Shown here: piece by piece, positions 27,888 to 37,219 of the stretch | How the letters are laid out: every line of letters starts with the position of its first letter | Position numbering within the stretch: position 1 is the first letter of the stretch | Position numbers and translations under genes: made by a program | Source: Photobacterium kagoshimensis | Lineage (GTDB): Bacteria > Pseudomonadota > Gammaproteobacteria > Enterobacterales > Vibrionaceae | Assembly: GCF_050337045.1 (NCBI RefSeq) | Contig: NZ_JAKJSO010000010.1 | Coordinates: 403,325 to 467,324, forward strand | Direction: 5' to 3' | Length of the DNA stretch: 64,000 nucleotides | Notes under the pieces: model-generated | Seen by the model: only the letters and a program-made list of their open reading frames with translations | Told to the model about the DNA's origin: nothing | The model's database searches: none

Positions 27888-28225
27888 GTTTATTAACCGT
27901 TGTTCTGGGTATTATAAACTAACTGTATTGTGATCATCTGCTGTCGCGTTATATTCACCGAACCATTCAAAGCGCAGTCCTTATCCCCTCTCTTATTACT
28001 TTGCTTATTTTTAGCGCCAACGAACACATAAATTATAAAACGGGTAAGTTACACACACTTACCAGCCAGGAAATACCCCTTTGATAGATGAGATATTGAT
28101 CAACAAATGAAAATCAACAACCGTCTTTGTCTTGAATTATGGTCAAACCTAAACCATAAATTATGAACATAGGGCCTCATTTGGCCTCAATACTTGATAG
28201 GTAAAAGACCCAAAAGAGTGGCAGT

Positions 28226-28558
28226 ATGATTGATTTTGAAGCATTTAATGATGCGATGGACGGCGATAACGACATGATGGCGATGATTATTGAGCTATAT
28301 AACGAAGAACATGGCAACGATATCCAAGTTATTCAAGAAAAATACGCCAACAGTGACATAGACGGCTTATTGCATACTGTGCACTCCCTGAAAGGTGTAC
28401 TGCTGACTTTATGTGAAGAGAATGCCAGTGAACAATTTGAGACAATAGAACGCTTATGTAAACGCGGGGAAAAGCCGGCTCCCCAGATGATCAATACTGT
28501 TCTGAGCGAAATGCTCAAAGTGAACCAGCAAATAGCGACTCATACACGAACAAACTAA
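28226..28558 (+). CDS. Histidine phosphotransfer (HPt) protein
   Basis: A 110-residue single HPt domain with the phosphoacceptor His53 in HTVHSLKGVLLTL, the standard HxxKG pattern. HPt proteins relay phosphate from the receiver domain of a hybrid kinase to a response regulator. The hybrid kinase at 29356-32025 ends in a receiver and has no HPt of its own, so it is the obvious partner although a LysE gene lies between them on the other strand. It ends 16 bases before the convergent LysE gene. Confidence 0.85.
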   Translation: MIDFEAFNDAMDGDNDMMAMIIELYNEEHGNDIQVIQEKYANSDIDGLLHTVHSLKGVLLTLCEENASEQFETIERLCKRGEKPAPQMINTVLSEMLKVNQQIATHTRTN

Positions 28559-28574
28559 TGGTAGCCATGCTTGC

Positions 28575-29195
28575 CTAGCTCATGAGTAACCAAATCGCGA
28601 CACCAAACATCAAACTTCCCGCGACTCTATTCATGGTTTTGACATTTTGTTGATTCATCAACAATCGGCGTAATGCCTTGCCACCGCTAGCATAAATCGA
28701 CATACACACAAACTCAGAGATCATAATAATGCCGACAAGCAACGCCAACTGAGGGACAAAATCTAGCTTTGAATTAATGAAAGGGGGTAATAATGAAATC
28801 ATAAATGCCCACCCTTTCGGATTGGCTATCGCAGTAATAAAACCTTGTGCTATCAGTCCTAGGTTCGATGCTTGTGAAGTCTGTAAATTATCATCACTCA
28901 GTGCCATTTTGCCTTTCGACTGCCACATTTGCAGGCCGAGATAAGCCAGATACATAGCGCCAACGGTTTTAAACACCACAAACAGCCAAGGCATTTTGAC
29001 CATAACAGCGGCAATCCCTAATACTGCGCTAATAGCAACAAGGGCGACACCCACTACCTCACCAAGCATCATCCACAGGGTTCGGCGAAATCCAATACTC
29101 ATGCCCAAGCCTAGAGCCAATGTCATGCACATGCCGGGGGTTATCGACACAAAAAAGAAGGTTGGTATAAACACCAACAACACGCCATATTCCAA
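28575..29195 (-). CDS. LysE/RhtB-family exporter
   Basis: A 206-residue inner-membrane protein with about six hydrophobic segments and the family N-terminus FFFVSITPGMCMTLALGLGMSIG (positions 13-35) and ITAIANPKGWAFM. Members export amino acids such as homoserine, threonine or lysine. Substrate not predictable. It lies between the HPt gene and the hybrid kinase, whose transcript is cut off by a terminator upstream, so it has its own promoter. Confidence 0.83.
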   Translation of the reverse strand: MEYGVLLVFIPTFFFVSITPGMCMTLALGLGMSIGFRRTLWMMLGEVVGVALVAISAVLGIAAVMVKMPWLFVVFKTVGAMYLAYLGLQMWQSKGKMALSDDNLQTSQASNLGLIAQGFITAIANPKGWAFMISLLPPFINSKLDFVPQLALLVGIIMISEFVCMSIYASGGKALRRLLMNQQNVKTMNRVAGSLMFGVAIWLLMS

Positions 29196-29284
29196 TCTTA
29201 TGCTCCTGCAAGTAACGATTTATTCGCACTGTAGCGGTATTTCATTTACGAACCAATAGCTAAACAGTAAGTTGTACCGAGAAA

Positions 29285-29322
29285 AAAGCCACCGTAGCGT
29301 TATTACTTCTACGGTGGCTTTA
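29285..29322 (-). terminator. Terminator of the hybrid histidine kinase gene
   Basis: Arms AAAGCCACCGTAG and CTACGGTGGCTTT are perfect complements around an 11-base loop, 34 bases after the kinase stop codon. Confidence 0.8.
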
Positions 29323-29355
29323 CTGATAACACCAAACTCAACGGTTATTACTCCG

Positions 29356-32025
29356 CTAAGCAACTTCGTTAAGTTTATCGAGCTTATCTAACAATACGTC
29401 TTTCTTAAATGGTTTAGCCACATAATCATCCATCCCCGATTCAAAGCACTTATCAATGTCTTGATCGAGCACACTGGCTGTTAATGCGATTATTGGCAAT
29501 CGTGATTTTTCATTTTTCCCTTCCCAAGCACGAATCGCTTCTGTCGCAGAGAAACCATCCATTACAGGCATCATGCAATCCATCAAAATAGCTTTAAACT
29601 GCTTACCTTGCGTTATCGCATCTACTGCCTCTTGACCGTTATTTGCTAACTCAAAATCATAGCCCGCTTTCTTCAAAAACAGCGAGGCAACTTTTTGATT
29701 CACAAGGTTATCTTCAACGACCAGTACCACATCCTTCACGCAGACTTCAGCATCGACAGTGACACCCTGTTCTGCTTGAACTTTTCTATGATGTTCTTGC
29801 ATTTTTTTCAAGGCTTGGCTGGTTGCTTTTACCAAGCGACGACCAAACAAGGGGGCGCTAATCACACCATCAATATGTGCACCAAAATCATATTGCTCAT
29901 CACTGTTGCTGGTACATACCACGACAGCAGCGGGTGATTTTACCGCCTTAATTTCTGCTATGGTATCGATTGTGCGGATCAACGATCTCTGACAGAACAA
30001 GATCAAATCATAGTAATTTGAAGCACGCTCAACATTACTCATCACCGTCTCAACGTCGACAGCAAGGCCATGTTCAACACACTGCGCTCTTAATGCATCG
30101 GCATAACCCACCTCATTGGTCACAATTAACGTCTTCACGTTTTGTAAGTCTGCTACTTTCGGCGCTTGGGCTTTCACAACATCAACATCTATCGTGAAGT
30201 GGAAGGTACTGCCTTTGCCTTTTTCAGAATCTAACGCTAAATCACCGTCCATCAACTCAACAAGCTGACGACAAATAGCCAAGCCTAAACCTGTCCCGCC
30301 AAACTGGCGCGTAATTGAACCATCTTCCTGCGTAAATGGCGCAAATACTTGTGCTTGCTTGTCTTTGGCGATGCCAATCCCTGTATCTATGATTGCAAAC
30401 CGAATCGCCGCCTGACCGTTCTCTTTCATCTGCTGAGTAACGGACAAGGTCACCGATCCCGATAAGGTGAATTTCACCGCATTCGACATCAGGTTCATCA
30501 GAATTTGGCGTAAACGATGCTCATCAATCATAGTTAACGCCGCGACATCAGGCGCAATATCGACTTTCAGGGCTAAGTTTTGCTCCGACGCTTTTGCCAT
30601 CACAATCGACATGGTGTCGTACGCGACTTCACGGACATTACATTCCGTCGGCGCAATAACTAAGTTGCCTGATTCAATTTTAGAAAGATCTAAAATATCG
30701 TTAATCAGTAGCAATAAGGTCTGTGAGGATGTTTCGATAATTTGCAGGTACTCTGACTGAGAGGGATTGAGATCGGTATCCGACAATATTGATGACATAC
30801 CAATGATGCCGTTTAGCGGCGTACGGATCTCGTGCGACATATTGGCAAGGAAAGCACTTTTGGCGACATTGGCATTCTCAGCTTCTTCTTTCGCTTGCAA
30901 CATTTTCGCTTGGTTATGATAACGTTCATCAATTAATACATTCAGCTTTTGCGTAAATAAAGTAAACTCATCACGTCCATCCTCTTTCACCTTCACAGCA
31001 TGATCACTCGACTCTTCAATTTTTGACATGGTTTTAATTACACGCCCCAAATATTGAATAATACGTTTCGCTAAGTTTACCCCTAAAATAGTTAACACTA
31101 TCAATGTGAGTAAGATTGCACTGGTAAGAATAGCCATCTTCACTTTAGCATTGGCTATTGTAGTGTGGATTTCAGAAACGAGTTGCTGGCCTACTTTACT
31201 GACAACAAATTGAATTAAGTTATAGCGTTCATCCAAGGCTTTTAGACCGACGGCAACCGCATCTTGAGATACACCACCACCTAATAACCCTTCACGCAAA
31301 ATGAAGCTGTTCGCGAACGCAGGATCAGAGAAGGTTTTTTTCAGCAATTCGATTTGCTGAGGATCGGCATTAATTGAAATAAAGCGGTCGATATAAAGCT
31401 GTTGGTTTTGAATGACACTCATTAATTCTGGTTTGATTTCATCTGTCAGATCTGGCGTCAGTAGCAACTGGCGAATATACCAATTCTCTTGCTGAGACCA
31501 GAACGACAACCAATTGAGCTGATACAAGACACCCAGATTTTGTTCGACTTTTTTATTATTAATGATCAATGGTGACTTTTCTAAGCTGGTTAATATGCTA
31601 GTTAATGTTTCGTCAATCCACGCAGACCAATCTAACAAGTCTTCTTGGTGTATTGCCGAGAATTCAGATACTGCATCAGATAAGTCATCGACCAATACAT
31701 TGGCAGAATTCGCTTCTTTTGTTGTGAATGCATCAGGGACGAGTAGCTGTAGTTTTGTGACCTTTTTATTCAGGTCGTTCGGCATGGAATTAAGATTTGG
31801 ACTCGATGTCTCATTTTGCATCTGCGTTTTCAGTAAATGCGCTTCAGATAAGAAAGCTGAGGTCTCACCCAATAAACTCACACGGGTGATAAGCATGTTT
31901 AACGCATTGACGTTTTTATAGAGGCTTTGGATCTCTAACCCTGCGAAAATGCTCATAAAAGCCAATGGTAGAATAACGAGAACAAGTAGCCTCGATTTAA
32001 TCGAAATCCGATTCAGTAGGCTCAT
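29356..32025 (-). CDS. Hybrid sensor histidine kinase
   Basis: An 889-residue kinase. A first membrane helix (about 13-30) and a second (about 298-320) bracket a periplasmic helical sensor of about 260 residues. HAMP follows, then HisKA with phosphoacceptor His398 in MSHEIRTPLNG, then HATPase with NLMSNAVKFT, DTGIGI and GGTGLGLAI. A degenerate receiver-like segment (about 635-750) lacks the Asp pattern, and a complete receiver ends the protein with Asp816 in ILMDCMMPVMDG. AAGGAG precedes the ATG. It is divergent from a periplasmic-protein/porin operon, which may supply or report its signal, and near a free HPt. Confidence 0.88.
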   Translation of the reverse strand: MSLLNRISIKSRLLVLVILPLAFMSIFAGLEIQSLYKNVNALNMLITRVSLLGETSAFLSEAHLLKTQMQNETSSPNLNSMPNDLNKKVTKLQLLVPDAFTTKEANSANVLVDDLSDAVSEFSAIHQEDLLDWSAWIDETLTSILTSLEKSPLIINNKKVEQNLGVLYQLNWLSFWSQQENWYIRQLLLTPDLTDEIKPELMSVIQNQQLYIDRFISINADPQQIELLKKTFSDPAFANSFILREGLLGGGVSQDAVAVGLKALDERYNLIQFVVSKVGQQLVSEIHTTIANAKVKMAILTSAILLTLIVLTILGVNLAKRIIQYLGRVIKTMSKIEESSDHAVKVKEDGRDEFTLFTQKLNVLIDERYHNQAKMLQAKEEAENANVAKSAFLANMSHEIRTPLNGIIGMSSILSDTDLNPSQSEYLQIIETSSQTLLLLINDILDLSKIESGNLVIAPTECNVREVAYDTMSIVMAKASEQNLALKVDIAPDVAALTMIDEHRLRQILMNLMSNAVKFTLSGSVTLSVTQQMKENGQAAIRFAIIDTGIGIAKDKQAQVFAPFTQEDGSITRQFGGTGLGLAICRQLVELMDGDLALDSEKGKGSTFHFTIDVDVVKAQAPKVADLQNVKTLIVTNEVGYADALRAQCVEHGLAVDVETVMSNVERASNYYDLILFCQRSLIRTIDTIAEIKAVKSPAAVVVCTSNSDEQYDFGAHIDGVISAPLFGRRLVKATSQALKKMQEHHRKVQAEQGVTVDAEVCVKDVVLVVEDNLVNQKVASLFLKKAGYDFELANNGQEAVDAITQGKQFKAILMDCMMPVMDGFSATEAIRAWEGKNEKSRLPIIALTASVLDQDIDKCFESGMDDYVAKPFKKDVLLDKLDKLNEVA

Positions 32026-32138
32026 ATCTTCTCCTTGAACGTGAACCTGAACACCTTTTTTAAATGTCTATTTGTAGTTACACAAGTGTAAACTATCATC
32101 AATACTAGGACTAATTCAGGATGAATGGTAAATAATTA

Positions 32139-32621
32139 ATGAATAATGGACTTAACCTAAAACCTATTGTGACAAAGCTCTTAATTACGAGCTTTTCCCT
32201 TGGGTTATCCCTTTCTGCATTTGCCAATAATAAAGCCGCTGAAGATGTCGAATTTGCCGTTTTTTCGATGAATAAAGACATTCCACAACTAAGCAAAAGT
32301 AAAGCTCGAATGCTTTATAAAGGCAGAACAAAAAAATTAAATGGCAGCATAAAAATCGTTCTGGTTGATTTACCAGAGAACTCGATTCACCGAGAAGAGT
32401 TTTACGACATGCTTTTAGGCAAGTCGGTATCACAAATGAATGGATATTGGGCATCGTTATCGTTTTCTGGTAAGGGGAAGCCACCAGCAGAACTTAATAG
32501 TGATGATATCAAGGACATTCTTGAATGGCTCAATCAAAACCCAAATGGGATTGCCTACGCGCCAATTAGTACTGTTCCTGAAAATGCTAATATTCTGATT
32601 ACCGTCTTACAAGGAGAGTAA
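32139..32621 (+). CDS. Periplasmic phosphate-binding-like (PBP fold) protein
   Basis: A 160-residue protein with a signal peptide (KLLITSFSLGLSLSAFA) and a short half-size substrate-binding-protein-like domain: IPQLSKSKARMLYKGRTKKL, HREEFYDMLLGKS, then NPNGIAYAP. This pattern is seen in small PstS-like proteins found next to sensor kinases and porins in Vibrionaceae. It is about half the length of a true binding protein, so ligand sensing rather than transport is likely. It is 2 bases from the porin gene and divergent from the hybrid kinase. Confidence 0.7.
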   Translation: MNNGLNLKPIVTKLLITSFSLGLSLSAFANNKAAEDVEFAVFSMNKDIPQLSKSKARMLYKGRTKKLNGSIKIVLVDLPENSIHREEFYDMLLGKSVSQMNGYWASLSFSGKGKPPAELNSDDIKDILEWLNQNPNGIAYAPISTVPENANILITVLQGE

Positions 32622-32623
32622 GC

Positions 32624-33664
32624 ATGAACATAAAATATCCCCTTCTTGTAGCAGCAGCGATGCCTTTATCCTCATTCGCTGCCATTGATATTACCGATGA
32701 TTTTTCGATTAGTGGTTTCGGCTCGACTTCTATTGCTAAGTCGAATAATACAACACCATTATTTATCCATCGTGAAATCACTGACGAAACTTGCTACGAC
32801 TGTGACACCATTTTTGGTATCCAAGCCGACTACACCATTACAGAAGCCTTGAACGCATCTTTACAAGTCGTAAAACGACCACAAGATAAATGGTCAAATC
32901 CTGAAATTGAGTGGGCCTATTTAAGTTATGAGATTAATGAGCTCACCGTTAATGGTGGTCGTTTACGTCTGCCATTATTTCTTGCATCTGAATACTACTA
33001 TGTCGGCCAAGCCTATACATGGGCTCGTCCCCCTCAAGAGGTATATGACAGTATTTTAGGTTTTACCTTTTATGATGGCTTCTCTTTACGGTGGGAGAAA
33101 TCAGTATCAGATGAGTTAACAGCATCAGTCATGCCATTTTACGGCTTTGGTCGTGAAAATAAGACCAAGCTAGGTACCTATGAGCTCATTTTCGAAACCG
33201 ACTTCATGGCTGGATTATCAGCAGAAATCACTGGCTTCAATTACCGTCTTCACTCGGCATACATGTACACAAAATTCGAGCAAAACGGTGCACCCTCTGA
33301 AAATATGAATATTTTCACACTCGGCGGCGAATACTCACTCGATCAGTGGCTATTCATGGCAGAAGTTGAGCACGATAAACTACAAACTAACTGGTATGTT
33401 TCGGCAGGTTACAGTTATGACGCTTTTACCCCTTATGTCACTTATGGGCAAAGTCACGAACGCCGCTATACCAAGAGCATCACTGCAGGCGTGCGTTACG
33501 ATGTCACCCCTCAAATATCGCTCAATGCCGAGTGGCAAGGCGTCTACTTACCGCAAGAACGTTACGACCAAGGTAAAGATGGACAGTTCGTTATACCGCC
33601 TATCGCCCTACAAGAAGATAAAGATGTGCAAGCCTATACGCTCATGATCAACTTTGTGTTCTAA
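32624..33664 (+). CDS. Outer-membrane porin-like beta-barrel protein
   Basis: A 346-residue protein with a signal peptide (cleavage after SSFA), alternating beta-strand pattern and the C-terminal aromatic signature LMINFVF needed for BAM insertion. A CYDCD segment near the N-terminus may form a disulphide. It resembles uncharacterised Vibrio porin-like proteins, and no solute can be assigned. It forms an operon with the preceding PBP-fold gene and ends at a strong terminator. The shared divergent promoter with the hybrid kinase suggests regulation by it. Confidence 0.75.
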   Translation: MNIKYPLLVAAAMPLSSFAAIDITDDFSISGFGSTSIAKSNNTTPLFIHREITDETCYDCDTIFGIQADYTITEALNASLQVVKRPQDKWSNPEIEWAYLSYEINELTVNGGRLRLPLFLASEYYYVGQAYTWARPPQEVYDSILGFTFYDGFSLRWEKSVSDELTASVMPFYGFGRENKTKLGTYELIFETDFMAGLSAEITGFNYRLHSAYMYTKFEQNGAPSENMNIFTLGGEYSLDQWLFMAEVEHDKLQTNWYVSAGYSYDAFTPYVTYGQSHERRYTKSITAGVRYDVTPQISLNAEWQGVYLPQERYDQGKDGQFVIPPIALQEDKDVQAYTLMINFVF

Positions 33665-33696
33665 GACTTTACCCTCCTAGAACTACCCCATATAAC

Positions 33697-33724
33697 AAAG
33701 CCCAGCTTACACTGCTGGGCTTTT
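33697..33724. terminator. Bidirectional terminator between porin and siderophore ABC operon
   Basis: Arms AAAGCCCAGC and GCTGGGCTTT with a 7-base loop and flanking A/T runs sit between two convergent operons. Confidence 0.88.
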
Positions 33725-33751
33725 ACATATAACATTTGAGCAAGAGCTAGA

Positions 33752-34513
33752 TTAATGACTTTTCATGACTACCACGGGTCGCTGATCAACTGTGATGATG
33801 TGTGAGTCAACGTCAAAAAGATCCCAAATGAGTTGCGATGTGATGGCGTTACTTGGCTTATCAAATGCGAACAACTCCCCTCGATGCAATGCTGCAATTT
33901 TATCGGCGTATTGGATTGCAAGGTTCAAATCGTGGATCACCATGAGTACACAGGCATTACTGGTTTTAGCATAATGCTGGACATAGTTAAGCAAACGTAA
34001 CTGATTTTGCATGTCCAATGCCGATGTCGGTTCATCAAGCAACAAGACTTTAGGTCGGTTAATGATCGCTTGTGCAAGTCCCACCATTTGGCTTTCACCA
34101 CCCGACAAATCAATACAATTTTTATTCGCTAAATGCAGGATCCCCATCTCTTCTAACAGAGTTAGCCCCTTTCGTGCACTCTCTTTTTTCGCCATGAGCG
34201 ATGTCGAGTCGATATTAAGAGTGGTGATCAATAGCTCTATCACTGTAATACAGGCGCTAATACGGTGATCCTGTGGTAGGTAGCCAATATCATCCAGCGT
34301 TAACGGCCGATCACAATACTGAATTTGCTGCGGCTGATACGGTGACTGCTGACGAAGTAAGGCTGTCATTTGACGTAATAAGGTCGATTTACCTGCCCCA
34401 TTTTTACCTATTAATGCCACCATTTCCCCATCTATAATGGTGGGGATAGTGAGGTTATTTAAGACATTTTGCTTACCAAAGGATACCGATACTTGGCTAA
34501 TTGTTAGGCTCAT
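33752..34513 (-). CDS. Iron-siderophore ABC transporter, ATP-binding protein
   Basis: A 253-residue FecE/FepC-type ATPase: Walker A GKNGAGKSTLL, Q-loop YLPQDH, signature DLSGGESQMVGLAQA, Walker B LLLDEPTSALD and the H-loop histidine in VIHDLN. It overlaps the permease gene by 4 bases (ATGA at 34510-34513). It is the last gene of a three-gene Fur-box-controlled operon. Confidence 0.86.
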   Translation of the reverse strand: MSLTISQVSVSFGKQNVLNNLTIPTIIDGEMVALIGKNGAGKSTLLRQMTALLRQQSPYQPQQIQYCDRPLTLDDIGYLPQDHRISACITVIELLITTLNIDSTSLMAKKESARKGLTLLEEMGILHLANKNCIDLSGGESQMVGLAQAIINRPKVLLLDEPTSALDMQNQLRLLNYVQHYAKTSNACVLMVIHDLNLAIQYADKIAALHRGELFAFDKPSNAITSQLIWDLFDVDSHIITVDQRPVVVMKSH

Positions 34514-35559
34514 CCGAAACGCCCTCCCTTTTTAATAATCAAAAAGATAAAAAACGGGATACCTACAATCGACATCACGACGGTCAGCGGCAGAATAATC
34601 CCCGGCATGATGGCTTTACTGGCAATGGACGCTAATTCCAACAAGACCGCGCCGACAAGAAAAGAGGCAGGTAAGAAGAAGCGTTGATCTTCCCCCAATA
34701 CCATGCGAGCAATATGCGGTGCCACCAGGCCAACAAAACCGACTGCGCCGACGAAAGACACAGATAGCGACGTAATCACAGAGACTAAAAACAAGGTTTT
34801 CATTCTTAGCTTCTTAACATTAATTCCCATGGCTTCTGCACGCTCGGTACCTATTTTTAGGCTCGATAAACGCCACGCATCTTTCATCATAATGATGAGT
34901 ACAAGAGGTAACACAACCGCCAGAATCGCAATTTTCTCCCAGCTACCACGATCGAGCGATCCCATTTGCCAAAACACTAACGTCTGCAACTGCGTTTCAC
35001 TGGCAATGTACTGCATCATGGTTAACAAACTGTCGTAGGCAAACATGACAGCAACACCAAATAGCATCACCCCTTCAATTGAGACTCTTTTCGCTGAGGA
35101 TATGCCGGCAATCAGTAACGTGGTGAGCAAACACATCACAAATGCCATGACCGCAATTTGGTATTGCTCAGGAATAAAAGGAATGGCCACGACATTGGTG
35201 ATCACGAGTGAAGCACCAAAACCTGCCGCAGCTGACACGCCAAAGGTATAAGGATCTGCCAGTGGGTTATTCAACGTTGTTTGCATTTGGGCGCCAGCCA
35301 GCGCGAGGGCCCCTCCGATAAACGGTGCCATCAACGACATTGGCATACGAATATCCCACACAATGATCTTACTGGCGATGGAAGCATGAGCAGGGTCGAA
35401 AATCGCTTGGATCACAGCACCCAACGTCAACCCTTGCGAACCAATAAGTACATCAGCAATGACACACACTATGCTCAGAATAAAGAAGGCTGCCAAAGCA
35501 ACCTTCTTTTTATTATTACGAGCAAAGTGAGCGTTTAACTCAAGTTGCAAGGCATTCAC
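34510..35559 (-). CDS. Iron-siderophore ABC transporter, FecCD permease
   Basis: A 349-residue FecCD/BtuC-family permease with about ten hydrophobic helices and the motifs GGALALAGAQMQTTLNNPLA and GFVGLVAPHIARMVLG, the coupling loop to the ATPase. A single permease gene implies a homodimer. It overlaps the binding-protein gene by 4 bases (35556-35559) and the ATPase gene by 4 bases, indicating tight translational coupling. Confidence 0.87.
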   Translation of the reverse strand: MNALQLELNAHFARNNKKKVALAAFFILSIVCVIADVLIGSQGLTLGAVIQAIFDPAHASIASKIIVWDIRMPMSLMAPFIGGALALAGAQMQTTLNNPLADPYTFGVSAAAGFGASLVITNVVAIPFIPEQYQIAVMAFVMCLLTTLLIAGISSAKRVSIEGVMLFGVAVMFAYDSLLTMMQYIASETQLQTLVFWQMGSLDRGSWEKIAILAVVLPLVLIIMMKDAWRLSSLKIGTERAEAMGINVKKLRMKTLFLVSVITSLSVSFVGAVGFVGLVAPHIARMVLGEDQRFFLPASFLVGAVLLELASIASKAIMPGIILPLTVVMSIVGIPFFIFLIIKKGGRFG

Positions 35560-36713
35560 TTTGTCATCGCCTCTGCATTGTTTTGACCAAACTGTCCACT
35601 GACTTGGCGATCACCAAACTTTAGGTTCATTTCTTCAAATGTCTTTTCTGGATCTAATGCCGTGAAAACTTCAGGGTGCAACCACTTAGCAAAATATTCC
35701 ATTGCGACCAAGTTGTATGGCGAGTTATAGAAGGGCATGTAAATCGAATACACATCATTGTTTTGATAAGCCGTTAGCGCTTTCAACCAGCTGCGATCCA
35801 TTAAGCTTTGCGTTGCTTTCTGAATCGCTTTTTCATTCGGGCTATAGCCAAGAGGAATACCATGGGTAGGTTGACCATCTTTATTGATCCAACCTGTTGT
35901 TTGCATAATGTAGACATCTGGCTGCGCCGTAATCACAGTTTCTGGCGACATTTGGCCAGTATTCGCGCCTTTCAACGGCTTGATCGCAATGTTGGTAGCT
36001 TTTAAGAAAGGAATGTATGCGCCCATATTGCCTGTGGCAAAAGTACGACAACATGATGCTTCATACCCAGCGGCACGCTCAATGAAAACACGCTTGTTTT
36101 TTGCACCTGGATATTGAGCTAGAGCGCGCTTTATCGAAGCAACATGCTGATTGTAGTAATTAGCAAAGGCTTCACCTTTCTCCGCGCGATTAACCGCTTG
36201 TGCAACAACTTCAACCGATTTAACCGTATTTTCTAATGGGTTTTCACGAAAATCGATCGCAAGGGTTTTGATACCAGCGTGATCGAGCTTTTCCAATAAT
36301 CCTTTCTCTTGTGCCAACTTTATATTGGAAACATCAACAATAAAAAGATCGGGTTTTGGCTTCAAATTAATAAAGCGCTCAGTATCGAACTCCCCTGATT
36401 TTATTTTGCCAATAACAGGCACAGTATCCAATGATGGGTATTGCTCAAGATAGTTTGCATACATGCTCGGGGCAGACATGCGCATATCGTCACGCGCGGC
36501 GACAAGATGCTTCGCGGCCTCTTGTTGGTAAATAATTTCTAATAACGGAAATACACGAGCGGATGATAACGCGATATGTTCTGGTTGATGATCAAAAGTG
36601 ACCGTTCTACCCGCAACATCGGTAACGGTTATTGGGTAATCTGCAGCAAACGTTGATACAGAAAACAGTGAGCCAACTGCGATAGTGAGGATTGTTTTAG
36701 TTATGTTGAGCAA
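35556..36713 (-). CDS. Iron-siderophore ABC transporter, periplasmic binding protein
   Basis: A 385-residue type III substrate-binding protein with a signal peptide (LTIAVGSLFSVSTFA) and the FecB-type start TDVAGRTVTFDHQPEHIAL. The middle carries the interlobe helix region and an unusual CC pair in ASCCRTFATGN. It is longer than typical FhuD/FecB proteins and resembles binding proteins for unclassified iron chelates or heme-like ligands. The start appears to be TTG (36713) with AAAGGA upstream. A Fur-type box lies 33 bases before it. No TonB receptor or siderophore gene is adjacent. Confidence 0.82.
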   Translation of the reverse strand: MLNITKTILTIAVGSLFSVSTFAADYPITVTDVAGRTVTFDHQPEHIALSSARVFPLLEIIYQQEAAKHLVAARDDMRMSAPSMYANYLEQYPSLDTVPVIGKIKSGEFDTERFINLKPKPDLFIVDVSNIKLAQEKGLLEKLDHAGIKTLAIDFRENPLENTVKSVEVVAQAVNRAEKGEAFANYYNQHVASIKRALAQYPGAKNKRVFIERAAGYEASCCRTFATGNMGAYIPFLKATNIAIKPLKGANTGQMSPETVITAQPDVYIMQTTGWINKDGQPTHGIPLGYSPNEKAIQKATQSLMDRSWLKALTAYQNNDVYSIYMPFYNSPYNLVAMEYFAKWLHPEVFTALDPEKTFEEMNLKFGDRQVSGQFGQNNAEAMTK

Positions 36714-36745
36714 AGTGAATATCCTTTGAGGGAATTTTATTCACG

Positions 36746-36770
36746 AATAATAATGAGAACAGTTATTATT
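36746..36770. promoter_or_regulatory. Fur box of the iron-uptake operon
   Basis: Perfect 8-bp arms AATAATAA and TTATTATT frame a centre similar to the GATAATGATAATCATTATC consensus (ATAATGAGAAC). It lies just upstream of the binding-protein gene, predicting repression by Fur when iron is plentiful. Confidence 0.75.
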
Positions 36771-37066
36771 ATAAATGCCATTTATTGGAATATTAGTCTA
36801 CCAAAAAGATCCCTTACCCCTCCTTTATGACCCATCTCGCGACCACTGCCAATCACAGGTCGCTTCCACATGATTGCATATCGGCACGTCTCATTTCGTA
36901 TCTTCGCTTGTTCACACTTTTATTCTGTCGAGCAGCAATTAGCAAGTTAACGGCAGGTTTCGGCTAGTTATCCCCCTACCTATCAATCAGTATTAAATGC
37001 AATCACAACATGCAAGCCCGTATAACGGGTTAAGTGTTGCTATAAGCCTTGAAAGAGGGAACGAAA
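36771..37066. other. Promoter region of the transporter operon, no gene
   Basis: No credible gene. It contains ATATCGGCA at 36879-36887, also found upstream of the amidinotransferase gene, and a short inverted repeat CCCGT...ACGGG near 37017-37029. An open frame from 36997 overlaps the small membrane gene in another frame and is not real. Confidence 0.45.
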
Positions 37067-37219
37067 ATGCTAACAGGATATTGGTCAGTCGATGCGTTTA
37101 TAGTGGCAAATCTCGTCCTATGTGTGGTGGTAGCTACTATCTACGGCTATTACCAGATCACCGGTGGTGGAATGCTTGGTGGCCAGCCTAATGAAATTAA
37201 TCAAAGGAGCAAGTCATGA
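37067..37219 (+). CDS. Small single-span membrane protein
   Basis: A 50-residue frame with GAGGGA 7 bases before its ATG. It encodes a transmembrane helix (AFIVANLVLCVVVATIYGYY) and a polar tail ending NEINQRSKS. The stop codon TGA overlaps the ATG of the EamA transporter (ATGA at 37216-37219), so it is translationally coupled. It may be a small subunit of one of the two transporters of the operon; small helical subunits are known for some SSF transporters. It is too short for the usual cut-offs. Confidence 0.65.
   Translation: MLTGYWSVDAFIVANLVLCVVVATIYGYYQITGGGMLGGQPNEINQRSKS

Larger units (their letters stand above)
27166..28225. other. Long intergenic region around the small zinc-ribbon gene
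   Basis: Apart from the zinc-ribbon-like frame at 27564-27692 no gene is seen. The stretch 27693-27855 has a small hairpin (GTACGAT at 27803-27809 with ATCGTAC at 27815-27821) and ends in a strong terminator, so it could be a long 3' untranslated region or hold a small RNA. The part 27888-28225 holds the promoter of the HPt gene and nothing else visible. Confidence 0.4.

Noticed and set aside
36997..37191. 64-codon plus-strand frame
   Set aside because: It overlaps the better supported 50-residue membrane gene in another frame; that one has a ribosome binding site and stop-start coupling.
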